Shown here one piece after another: positions 34,125 to 44,760 of a DNA stretch of 64,000 nucleotides (its first letter is position 1; every line of letters begins with the position of its first letter). The translations under genes and the position numbers were made by a program. The DNA comes from Cristatella mucedo (taxonomy: Eukaryota; Bryozoa; Phylactolaemata; Cristatellidae), in contig WPIO01000157.1 of assembly GCA_009760855.2 (NCBI GenBank), forward strand, positions 577,001 through 641,000, read 5' to 3'. The notes under the pieces were generated by a model that was given only the letters and a program-made list of their open reading frames with translations, was not told where the DNA came from and searched no databases.

Positions 34125-34270
34125 CACAGGTCGGTGAGAAGTGGAATAATGTGGCAACTGGGACGCTTACGACAGCTTAAACAGTTAGTGGCAGCATGCA
34201 CAGTGTCAGAAACCATGAGCACATAAAGGGCGAATAACATGGACTCATTAAATGCTTCGATAAATATTCT
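34125..34270 (-). mobile_element. rearranged LINE fragment
   Basis: Pieces matching the 3' UTR (AGCATGCACAGTGTCAG) and the ORF2 C-terminal region of other copies, but in scrambled order. Confidence 0.5.
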
Positions 34271-34603
34271 AACGTAAGTAACTGCCGAGGATTTTCGGAC
34301 ACCTTTGCAGCTATGGTTGTAGCTCTCTTGTCTTCTTCTGAATTACCGACAGCTTTCCCGGCATTCAGACGCGCTTCAATGCGTCTTCTGAGCCATTGCC
34401 CTTCCTGACGTACCTGACCGTTATTTCTTTTGGCCGGAGACAAGTGAACACCTTTATAGCATCAGCCCTATCTCAGTAGACAGCAAAAACAAATGTCAAA
34501 ACTTGAACATAATTAGTGTCCACAACGCAAGGAGGATAACAACTCCATGGACCGTTGCAAAAGCATCTGCAAATTCGAATAATAATATTAATACTAATAA
34601 AAG

Positions 34604-34659
<56 letters not shown>

Positions 34660-35060
34660 CCCCTAGAGAATCAAATCTCTGTGTAGGTAATTTAAATCTG
34701 TTGAAAAAGAATCTTATCGATTGGTTGGACAGAACATGCACAGTTTTGGAGCACACGAAGACAAATTAAGTTGAATTGAGCAACGGCTGTGAAGAACACG
34801 CAGGCCTTTAGTTTCTTCTTAAATGTCTTCGAATAAGAGATGCAATGACGTCAGTCGGCTGAAAGCTTCTGACTCTGAGAGCATAGTAACTGAGGGCACA
34901 GTCATCGAGGTATCTCATCTGAAGTTTTTTGGAGACTAAACCGAACGACCAGGGTCAGAAGAGTGGGATATACGACGGGAGGCTCAATTGGGAAGTAGTT
35001 CAGATATGTACGCCGGAGCAAGGAGATGGCGGGAAATAAAGGTGAATAACACAACCGTAA
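34604..35060 (-). mobile_element. LINE 3' fragment ending in (CA)n(TA)n
   Basis: Minus-oriented hairpin tail and ORF2 C-terminal sequence. In place of (ATT)n, the tail abuts (CA)n (about 34,604-34,647) followed by (TA)n. Confidence 0.65.
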
Positions 35061-35354
35061 AGACTGCTTATCATGTTAATCCCTGTACCGTCTCGCCGAT
35101 TCAGTCTTATATGGCTTACATTTAGTTAGCAAGTACATGGGGTGTGATGGACAACATCTAGTATAGCTGCTAACTAAGCATACACCATCTGGGAGACTTT
35201 TGACACGAAGTGAGCAATAAAGTTACTGAAAATCGGAACAAAAAGTTCAACGTAGCTGCTTATACAACACTTCGATTTTGCAACCGTAACGTGGTTGTAA
35301 ACGAACGAAGTTGAATAGCATACAATGGCTCGAAGATCGTTGGTCCTAGCCTAA

Positions 35355-35490
35355 AGTTAACTTGGCGACCTAGCTCGTGGGTTGGAGTCCTGCAATAGGC
35401 AATTCTGCATTACCCACTGCAAGCGGGAATAATAGACGCTCTGGCTCTTCTGCCCGCCACGATACACGTTAAATCAGCTAAGCTCTACCT
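35355..35490 (+). repeat. SINE-1 copy, 5'-degraded
   Basis: TCGTGGGTTGGAGTCCTGCA, body, and TTAAATCAGCTAAGC end. Confidence 0.65.
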
Positions 35491-35789
35491 TTGCGACATT
35501 GCTTTCACAAAGCTGGTATTTAAAGGACAAAGCATTAGAAGCCGCCGCCGGCGGCGTAGAACGCACCATAACGCGCTAAGAAGAAGCAGCTGTCTCCAGC
35601 TGATGACCAAAACGGGTCGAAAGACGTGCAGCATGAAATCAATGAGCAGCACTCCCTCTTTCATAATTAAGTATCGGCAAAGGGCATATTACATTTTCCC
35701 GCCGCACTGGACATTGCCAAGACCCGGTTCTTCACCGGGCGCGTAGCGCGCGTAGCGAGAGTTGAAGACAATCCAATGTCACGAAGTAC

Positions 35790-35890
35790 AGAGATCATCA
35801 CAGAGTAAAAAAGCAAAGTAAAGTAAAGGAGTAAAAAGTAAAAAAAGTAAAGTAAAAAAGCAAAAGAAAAAGTAAAAAAGCAGCATGTCC
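35790..35890. repeat. AGTAAA-rich purine tract
   Basis: Irregular tandem AGTAAA/AAGTAAAAA units, about 90 bp. Confidence 0.8.
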
Positions 35891-35999
35891 AGCATCAGAG
35901 CAGCAGTTTTATACCGGTAACAGTCTCGGAGGAATTTACGACAGTAACAGGCTCCACAGCGACTATAAAAAAAATATACGCTGAGTAAATCTAGCTGGT

Positions 36000-36115
36000 T
36001 TAAAAGCCTCATTTACATAGCGACAGAAAAAACTTAGCGGACATCATCGCTTGCAGTGGACAATATAGAATTGCCGCTGCAGGACTCGAACCCGCGACGT
36101 AGGGAGCGAAGTTAC
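36000..36115 (-). repeat. SINE-1 copy
   Basis: Minus orientation: CGCGGGTTCGAGTCCTGCAG B-box region and a GAGGCTTTTAAACCAGC-like end. Confidence 0.7.
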
Positions 36116-36949
36116 CACTCATCTGCTACTTTCATCTAACAGATCGTTGAGGTCTTTGTGGATAAAAAAGTAAGAATTTACCTCCTCATTTGTGAAATTG
36201 TGAAATTTGGATTGTAGGTCTGCAGTGTCTTCCTCGCTGTCTTACTCGCTGCGCTCTCCTGATGATGGCGAACTCTCTCCGGAGAGGTGGAGACGAGAAG
36301 GTCAGAGCAGTGTGGGACGATGACGATAGTGTAAGGAATGTATGGATAGATTATGAGAGGTGCGCTCTTGTTAGAGTGACGTTTGGAAGGGTTCATCATG
36401 CACAAGTAGCAGTTGCTTGAGTGGTCAGCTCCCGCATAATTCTTGGCAAAGCGAAATTCACGGCTCTGTTTTCTACCCGGTGCCAGCCTGTGTCGGAAAT
36501 TCTCTCCAGCGAGAGCAGTAATTGTTAACCTTAGCGTCAAGAGTTCTCTCGCAGTGCTCACATTTAAAATGAGATGGTCAGCTCTTGTCTTGATTTTCGA
36601 ATGGGGTGCCAAAGTGTGCTTTGTAGAGTTCGCATGCATATCTTAACAGATGCTTTACCGGAGTATTTTTTGGCTCTAGTGTTGTTAAGCATTACCACGA
36701 TCAATTATTATGTCTGTCTGCCTAACCATCGCTAATTCTGGTAGCGACACAACGCATGCTATATGTGCAAATCTGACGTTGGCATCGTGTCTAACAGCAT
36801 AACCGCATAATTTCAAAAATTTTGTCCTGAGCACAGAGGCAAAGTTTTTCCGGAGCAAAAGCTATCTTCTATTTTACTTTTGGCATACGAAATTAAAAAC
36901 AAAACTTTGTATCCAAGGAAAAATAAATGGCCCATCTATCACGTAGTGT

Positions 36950-37015
36950 AATACGGCGTTTGCATACCGCCAAAGGGGAAGTAAATCTCTGTCCTGGAAA
37001 GCTGCATAATTTTTG
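36950..37015 (-). repeat. degenerate hairpin tail
   Basis: Minus-oriented CCTTTGGCGG, AGAGATTTACTTCC and related words of the tail consensus, abutting the CpG-rich island. Confidence 0.4.
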
Positions 37016-37079
37016 CAAAGAATTCTATCCGTCATAGCCATATTATATGGTTATACGTGAGTTATACGGGTTATACGCC

Positions 37080-38460
37080 AAGTTATACGAGATCGTCATG
37101 CGCACTCTGCCTTCGTGGCGAACTTTGCGGAGACGGATCGGCAGTCTGGTTGATATCATGTCGGCGGCGTGCACTGCGGCCAGACTCAGAGCGCAACTTG
37201 TGCCGCCGCAGACGACGGGCATTCGTCTGAGCCTTGGCAGCGGGCAGGTTTCGAATCCGCGGGCGCAGCCACGCACGCATCAAAAGTAAAAGAGAGCGCC
37301 CCCGCCGGTCGGTGGGTGCCACGAATCTGAGCCGTCGTCAGGCGCCCGAGACCGGTGCAGCAGGAGGTCCAGACGATCCTGCACGCGATACAGCAGACAG
37401 ATGCTGCACGTCCGAGCGTCCGCGCGCGTTTTCAGCGTCCACGCGCCCAGCTAGTACGGCGCGCCGAGCGCAGCGAACCGCGACCGCGGGCGAGCCGCCG
37501 AGTGTAGCCCGCTTCCAGCCGACGGCCGTTTTAGCGCTCGGCGCCGGTACTTTTATTAGGCCAGAGCCGCCGCAGCGCGCCCGGTCGCGCGGGCCGCCGT
37601 CTAACGGGCACGATCGCGCGGCCGCCTAACAATTGTCGGCTGTTTGGCATCCGGGAGCATTGTTGCGCATTCGTTCATGCTCCCACAATGACCGACGGCG
37701 TGGCTTGTTTTTTTGCCTAGCTCACTTCGTTACATGGAGGCGGCGCCCGACGCCGTCGACTCGTCGAGAGTAGATGAACCGTTGAGGCTGCTGGTGACGT
37801 AGCCGCCGCGCAAAGCAGCAGCGCTGCAGTGCAGTCGTTCCGCATTAGCACGACGCGCGGAGAGCGGGCGCCCCAGTTTGTTTCCGGTCCCGAGGAGAGA
37901 GCGGGTGAGTTTCCGTCGGCGGACAGCCAGCGCGCGCGAGTGGGAAAGGAAGCATCCGCTTCTCCCAGCTGGAGCGACGGTCTGCGACCATTTCACGGTC
38001 TCTTAACGCACCGACGCACCCGTCCGCACGCAGTGAGGCTAGCCGAGCTGCCGGCGCGTATTGCACGGGCGCGAGCGCGTCGGCATACGCGCGCGCGCTG
38101 GCGCACGCGCGTCGCGAAGCGGTCGCTGCGATAGCCTCAGTGGCTGGGCAGGGGTCGAAAGGCGGCCAGCGATAGACAGGTGGCCGAGTAGTGGTGACCG
38201 TGGATCGCCTAACCACCAGGTGGAACGTCGCCGCCGCGACATCTTCGGCAACGTCGCATTGCTCCCGGATGTTTGCGAACCGGAGCGAAAACTCGGGGGT
38301 ACGTTCTTCGGTGGGTTGGGGTGGGGTGAGCGTTCCTGGCGCGGGACGCTCGAAGGGCCTTCACCTCGGGCTGCTTAGTCACGCCAACGCTGACGCCGAG
38401 TTCACTGAGGCTGCTCGGCGTGACGTCAATGCCCGGGCGGGCGTGAAATCGATCCGATAA
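37080..38460. promoter_or_regulatory. CpG-rich island, candidate promoter region
   Basis: About 1.4 kb, strongly GC- and CpG-rich (many GCGCGC and CGCCG words) and free of recognisable repeats, in an otherwise CpG-poor region. Overlapping open frames on both strands are explained by composition. It lies between the divergent AGL (minus) and EF-hand (plus) genes. Promoter function is inferred. Confidence 0.55.
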
Positions 38461-39360
38461 GTTACGCGATAAAAATACTAATAGCAATCGCACGTCGTTT
38501 GAATAGGAGAACCAAATCCAGGTGTTTTCCAACTCGCTGCAAGAGAAGCAACAACCGAGTGTAAACGATTATCAAGTTACCGTGCTTGGACAGCATGCAA
38601 AAGCACACATCGCAATCGCCGGACGAACTTTTCGAGCATTCTCGCACGCGCACGCGCACACTAACGCATGCACAAGCGCACGCTAACCGCTAGGCTGTTG
38701 GGGTGGGCATCGACTAGGGTAAAAGAACATGGCCTTGTTCAGGCACGGCTGAGATAGATGACGTAGCGCTGGCTGAGTAACAGGCTGGATTGTCGCCGCG
38801 TACGCTGCTACGCATTCGTGTCGTCTAAGGATCCGGAAGACGGGACAAACTGTGTCGCCGAGCGCTTGACACGTCCCTGCATAGATGCAGTGCTCGGCGG
38901 TGAGATTGAGACTTTCTAGCTTTTGAAGTTCTCGCACAATCGCAATCATCAATCATCAATCATCACAATCGCACAATCTCTCAATCGTTTTTTGTCGTCT
39001 GAGCAGCAGGGTGTTGCCAGAGGGGAGGTTAAGAAGTGTCAGGTGATGGACGGGCACTTGGTCAAGCGGCCATCTTATCCAGGATCGTCCAGCGAAATCC
39101 TGCGTCGATAAAAGATCTAAATAACCTGCAGACGTATTGCTGAGATATTCGTGGTCTTGCCTGCTGTACATAGCAGGGCTACTGTTCAGGATACTGCAGG
39201 GGTCAGTGAATGAATGATGGTCTACGTATTTCTTGTTGTTGACCGACACACCCGAGTTTTCTCGTATCCTTCTGCCTGGAAGGCCTTAGGTTATTTTTTA
39301 GCGACATGGTTCCGTAGGTTTTTAAGCTATGACTCCTGATAGCGGTAGGTCTGAAAATGT
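38461..39360. other. non-coding stretch
   Basis: A short CAATCAT repeat run near 38,938-38,990. No gene or mobile element recognised. Confidence 0.5.
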
Positions 39361-39369
39361 TTGCAGAAT

Positions 39370-39890
39370 TTTTTGCGATGCTTTACGGCGGCAAAGCGCG
39401 CGAACCTTTTGACGACCGACTCGTCGCTTTCAGCGGTTCATCATCTGCTCCAATACGAGCGCACGTAGAGAACGCGCAAAAAATAAAATTTACCGGTGCC
39501 GAGTCATACCGCACTAGGGAAGGTTCGTGCTCCAGCGGGTTAATACCAAGCTGACATTCGCTCTCTAGACTACGTGCGTGCAAACGACGGATGCGCGCTG
39601 GCGACGCGACGCGATCGAATGCGCAGCGAATTGCTCTCGCTCGAAGCCCTGCCGCGTCAGTGCGCTGCTCCCTCGCTGTGTGGGGGGAGGGGCGCTGGCA
39701 CATTCAGACGCCTATTCGGGACATTCGACGCGTATTCGCCTACTACGTGCATCCAGGAAGAGAGAGAAAGAGAGAGAGCGTGCGAGTGCAGCGTGGGAGG
39801 CGCGCTTTTCTTCAGCGATCGAGCGGCTGCGCGATCCTCGCTCCTCTGTCGCGGAGGCTAGCTTGCTCGGGAATAAGTTGTGACAACACG
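39370..39890. promoter_or_regulatory. second CpG-rich patch
   Basis: CpG-rich with a short GA run (39,760-39,780). Could be a non-coding first exon or promoter of the plus-strand gene. No coding signal. Confidence 0.35.
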
Positions 39891-40439
39891 TGAGCTACGG
39901 CGCTCCGTCGGTGCGTGCAGTTCTCGGAAAACACAGGAAAGCGGCAAGGAATAGCATTCCTTTGTTTGATCTGGGCCAACCTTTATGCCGAATGCAAATA
40001 AGCCTTAACTAGTCAATTTGGTCTTGACATCAGACCTTGTAGCTGTGCGGTGCCTTCGTAAGTATGCCGAGATTCCGTACAATATGAGGATTGGAGTTGG
40101 AAGAATTAAGTACTAGTCGTACTTCGATGAAGTGTGCAGTGCCGACCAAAATTCCAAGTCACGATTAGTGTGAAAAGAAGAGGGGGAACCCAGCTTGGCG
40201 CGAGTCATTGCTTACTCATGTGAGAGTCTATTGATAATGCCAGGCTGCTTTACTGTGGAAGGCGCGTGGCTTCACCAAGCTGCAATACATTTTATTACTC
40301 AAGCTTTCTCGCGCTTTCCCATATGTCGGCTTTCTTTGAATTGGGCGTTTTACGTTCAGTTCTGTTCAGGCGACTGGTGTACCATATTTGTCAGAGATCT
40401 TATTTTAAATTCGGCTCAACAGCTACAGCGGCTTCTTGA

Positions 40440-41403
40440 AGGATTTGTAACTCGTTTCAAGCCCCACCCTCCCGCAGGCAGGCTATGCCATTGGTTGGTG
40501 TCAGCATTACCGCTCATTCGGTGCATGTTGAAAATGCTTACCCTGTCTGTGTTGCCCTGCTTGGTAATATGAACAGCTTTCCTGGCGTTGTTGCAAGATT
40601 CGTGACTAGCAGGTCTCAGCTAAGGATGTGAGCTTAGCTCGATTCCTAACCCTAGAGAGCTCGATGTGGGTGGCCGATGCCTCTGCAGATTCGAGATGTG
40701 GGCGCATTGACTTTTGAGGTCATTCTTTGTAAAGCAAAAATGCATCAAATCGCATGCTGTGCGCCTATTGTGAGACTAAATGTGTCGGCAGACTCTGACG
40801 AATTTAGTCGAGCCTGCCGTACGCAGCCATTGAACCTCACTACAACTTTTGCTGACATTTTCTTACGGTCGGCCCTGTAATTAGAATGTGTCCTCGATAA
40901 AGCTATGTTGACTTTTGGCTCACCGCCGATTGTCGGGAGAAGAGTTTGGTCTAGGGAATTGCAGTGAAGCTCATTAAAGGGTACCTATTCAGCCTATCTT
41001 TGAACTCTTTACGGAGAGCATTCCACCTCTTGCAGCTATTTTGCTATGATTTCAGCTCGTTAGCACAATCGAGGTGTATCACTTGATTGGCAGGTCACGC
41101 CTCCAACAATTTTAAGTATTTTGCATCGCCGATCGGTTGTGTAGCGATTTTGTTTAATGACCATATGGCTAGGTGACGCGACATCACGTGTAAAGCAAGC
41201 AGCCAGCGTACAGAGCTTTAATACAAGGCGTCAAGTCAGCGGAATTTGCACCGCTGTGGAAAGGTCTAAAATACTTTTGAATTATTAAGCTACTATCATG
41301 CACCCAAGAAAAATCGCAGGTACACTATATTCAATTTTAAAATTAAAGATCATGCACATAACCATATAGCTGCGGAAAAGCTCAACCGAAATTACTCGTC
41401 CAC
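40440..41403 (+). repeat. large inverted repeat, left arm
   Basis: Reverse complement of 43,098-44,032 with only scattered mismatches seen by eye. It carries about 29 extra bases near 40,850-40,878 that are missing from the right arm. Confidence 0.9.
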
Positions 41404-43097
41404 TGCTTCTTGGTCCGCTCATTAAACTCCAGTAAACGCCAGTGGAGGAGCCAGAATTGTTTATTAAGGGAGCAAGACCTGCACAGCTGTTATGCAGGCG
41501 CAAGACCAGCAAGGTTTTCATACGGGCAGGGCTAGACCCACAATTAATACGGAACTTCAATGCCAAATTAATTATTCGACATGAACTCGGTAGTTACTCA
41601 TAGCGTGAAATTCAAGCATAATTTCGTCGTTGGTGATCGTCGTCGGAGGTGGCGCAGGAAAGTGGGGGGGGGCCGCCTAGGCCTCTGGTCGCTACAGAGG
41701 GGGATGCACCCGGTCGGCCCTTGGCTTTGCCGCTGGTCATTGCAACGATCCTATCATTCAACTCTAAGGCGTGAGCCGACTGATGCTCCCGCCCGTGCTA
41801 TGGTAGAATAGATGGGCTAGAAAAAATCGGGCTAATGGAAAATGCGCAGGCTCAGAAGCTTTCATGTCAGCGGCTGATGTGCGCGTTCTGCTGCCAAGAA
41901 GTGGTACCGACACAAACAAGAAGCAATAGTGTCATTTTGGATTTTAGTGAACTTCATATGCATGGCAGTTGTCCCTTGGTTTTGTCAGTTGATGTTAAGC
42001 GTCGTGGTGTATCGACATCCATAATTCTGACGTGAATGCCTAAGTGAGTGAATGCTCGAGTCACGGTTATTGTGCTTACATGGTGACCTTAGCAATATTT
42101 ACAGTACTACTAAGACGGCACACCTGTGTTGAGTGTCGTGTCAAAATGAAAAACGGGGTAGATAATTTGTTAATTTGTATATGTCGCAATTACACGCACT
42201 TTCATACTTTAAATTGAACATGGGATTGTGCACTAAATTATGAAATATTAATTGACTTGATTTTGATCAGTGTGCTATTTAATTTCGTATTTAGAACTCG
42301 GTTGAAATATTAGTTATAATTTTCTGTGCTACGGATAGCCTGACTTGGACAGTCCCTTTGCAGCAAATGTAAAGTGCCTAGAGAGAGATTGAGCTCTCTG
42401 AGGGCGCTTTATCAAGTGCATTATCGTTATTATTATTATTATTATTATCATAGTCGGTATTAGCGACGGTCTCCCAGCCGATAAGTTATTGCAAGTGAGC
42501 CTTTCCCCTGCTATACGCTTTTATGCAAGGTCTTTGATTTTCACATTGATATTCTCCGCAATGTTTTGGGAATAGAAATTTTCTGCGATTTTCTCGGGTA
42601 GACTGTGCCTCAGTCATTTGGGTCAACCCTGGAAGGAATGGCCGGCCAAGGTTACTCGGTTGTTAAAAACTCGCGGGTCATTACGCGGGCCGGATTTGTT
42701 GCCAAGTTCGGAGAAGCAAGTCCAAGCGAGTAAGATAACTCATTCAATGCTAACGCTACGCAACTCAATAGTCGTTAATTTTAAGGTTTATAGGTGCTTA
42801 CGTACTTCTTAAGTATCGTTGTTAGTGAGCGTTGTCTAAACATGCACTACGATGTTACTGGTTTACACTATATATTTGTACATTGTCGTTTATTCGTGAA
42901 GTTTTTCTAGTCACGGTTTTTAATGCGCAGTTAACAGACATGTTTTTCTTAGTATTTTAATTACCTAATGGTCATTTACCTGCGCTGGCTGTTTGCGTTG
43001 TTCGACCGAGAGGGAATGTACCTTCCCGAGCCAATGTGTGGATATGGTCGGTTAGGTGTTGCGTTGGTTCGAAATCGACTGTCCGTCCCGATTTTTC
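41404..43097. other. spacer of the large inverted repeat
   Basis: 1.7 kb with no convincing coding sequence. It contains a solitary LINE tail at 42,356-42,450. Confidence 0.7.
42356..42450 (+). repeat. solitary LINE tail
   Basis: TTTGCAGCAAATGTAAAGTG, hairpin (arms AAAGTGCC and GGCGCTTT), then (ATT)n. Very similar to the tail at 46,187. Confidence 0.85.
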
Positions 43098-44032
43098 AGT
43101 GGACGAGTAATTTCGGCCGAGCTTTTCCGCAGCTATATGGTTATGTGCATGACCTTTAATTTTAAAATTGAATATAGTGTACCTGCGATTTTTCTTGGGT
43201 GCATGATAGTAGCTTAATAATTCAAAAGTATTTTAGACCTTTCCACAGCGGTGCAAATTCCGCTGACTTGACGCCTTGTATTAAAGCTCTGTACGCTGGC
43301 TGCTTGCTTTACACGTGATGTCGCGTCACCTAGCCATAAGGTCATTAAACAAAATCGCTATACAACCGATCGGCGATGCAAAATACTTAAAATTGTTGGA
43401 GGCGTGACCTGCCAATCAAGTGATACACCTCGATTGTGCTAACGAGCTGAAATCATAGCAAAATAGCTGCAAGAGGTGGAATGCTCTCCGTAAAGAGTTC
43501 AAAGATAAGCTGAATAGGTACCCTTTAATGAGCTTCACTGCAATTCCCTAGACCAAACTCTTCTCCCGACAATCGGCGGTGAGCCAAAAGTCAACATAGC
43601 TTTATCGAGGACACATTCTAATTAAAGTTGTAGTGAGGTTCAATGGCTGCGTACGGCAGGCTCGACTAAATTCGTCAGAGTCTGCCGACACATTTAGTCT
43701 CACAATAGGCGCACAGCATGCGATTTGATGCATTTTTGCTTTACAAAGAATGACCTCAAAAGTCAATGCGCCCACATCTCGAATCTGCAGAGGCATCGGC
43801 CACCCACATCGAGCTCTCTAGGGTTAGGAATCGAGCTAAGCTCACATCCTTAGCTGAGACCTGCTAGTCACGAATCTTGCAACAACGCCAGGAAAGCTGT
43901 TCATATTACCAAGCAGGGCAACACAGACGGTAAGCATTTTCAACATGCACCGAATGAGCGGTAATGCTGACACCGACCAGTGGTATAGCCTGCCTGCGGG
44001 AGGGTGGGGCTTGAAACGAGTTACAAATCCTC
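43098..44032 (-). repeat. large inverted repeat, right arm
   Basis: Inverted copy of 40,440-41,403. The outer end is about 600 bp upstream of the EF-hand start codon. Confidence 0.9.
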
Positions 44033-44261
44033 ACGCCGAGCAAGAAGTGTGGTGGGGCTTGCGAACAGCTTCCCACTTACCACAGCCCCGGTTCGTGCCT
44101 AGTAGTGCTGTCCGAAATCTACTCGTCCCAAGTGAAAAGACAACTTTTACACTCTAAGCTATTTTTGACCGAGTCTACCCACACAATCTGAACGCAAGAA
44201 GCGGGCACGAGCTGAAACTATTGGCTGTTCGAAGCTTCCGTCACTTCAAGAGTACCCGTGA

Positions 44262-44402
44262 CATTAGCAGAGGAGAAAGGAAGAGGAAGAAGGCGGAAAT
44301 AGAAGGAGAGAAAAAGGTGGCGAGAGAACGATTGGGAGAGGAGAGAAAAGAGGAAGATGAGGGAAAGTAAAGAAAAGGCAGCAGAATATAGAAAAAGAAA
44401 TG
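44262..44402. repeat. polypurine tract
   Basis: About 140 bp almost entirely A/G on the plus strand, 230 bp upstream of the EF-hand start codon. Confidence 0.85.
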
Positions 44403-44634
44403 GGATTTTGGCAGCATTACTTTCAACTGACGTTTAAAATGCATGCAGCACTAATAGCTTCGGATAACTCGCCATTTGCTGGGAGTGCTTCGATTATAGA
44501 GCGACGGGTTTGCATTTGTAGCCCAGCTATTTCTATCCCGATGGTCGATCAAATGCAAAACCGAGTACAAACATCTGTGCACGCTTCGAACTTATGTAAT
44601 ATCAATAATCCGCCATTGAATTTTCAGAAATAAC

Positions 44635-44760
44635 ATGGGGCAATCAGTCACAAAGGTCACGGATCGGCTTACTGCAGAAGAAATTCGCCAATACGAAGAG
44701 GCTTTCGAACTATATGACAGCGATGGCAGCGGAACCATCACTTGTGATGAAATGATGGAG
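44635..44760 (+). CDS. EF-hand gene exon 1
   Basis: 42 codons carrying the MGQSVTKV start and EF1. Ends GATGGAG before the donor GTGAGG. Confidence 0.88.

Noticed and set aside
37047-38460. Several overlapping Arg/Ala-rich open frames on both strands
   Set aside because: A product of CpG-rich composition (few stop codons); no frame shows conserved protein features.
40677-43796. Same 57-residue open frame at 40,677 (plus) and 43,796 (minus) as a duplicated gene
   Set aside because: The frame is simply carried by both arms of the inverted repeat and is broken differently at its end in each. No protein family recognised.
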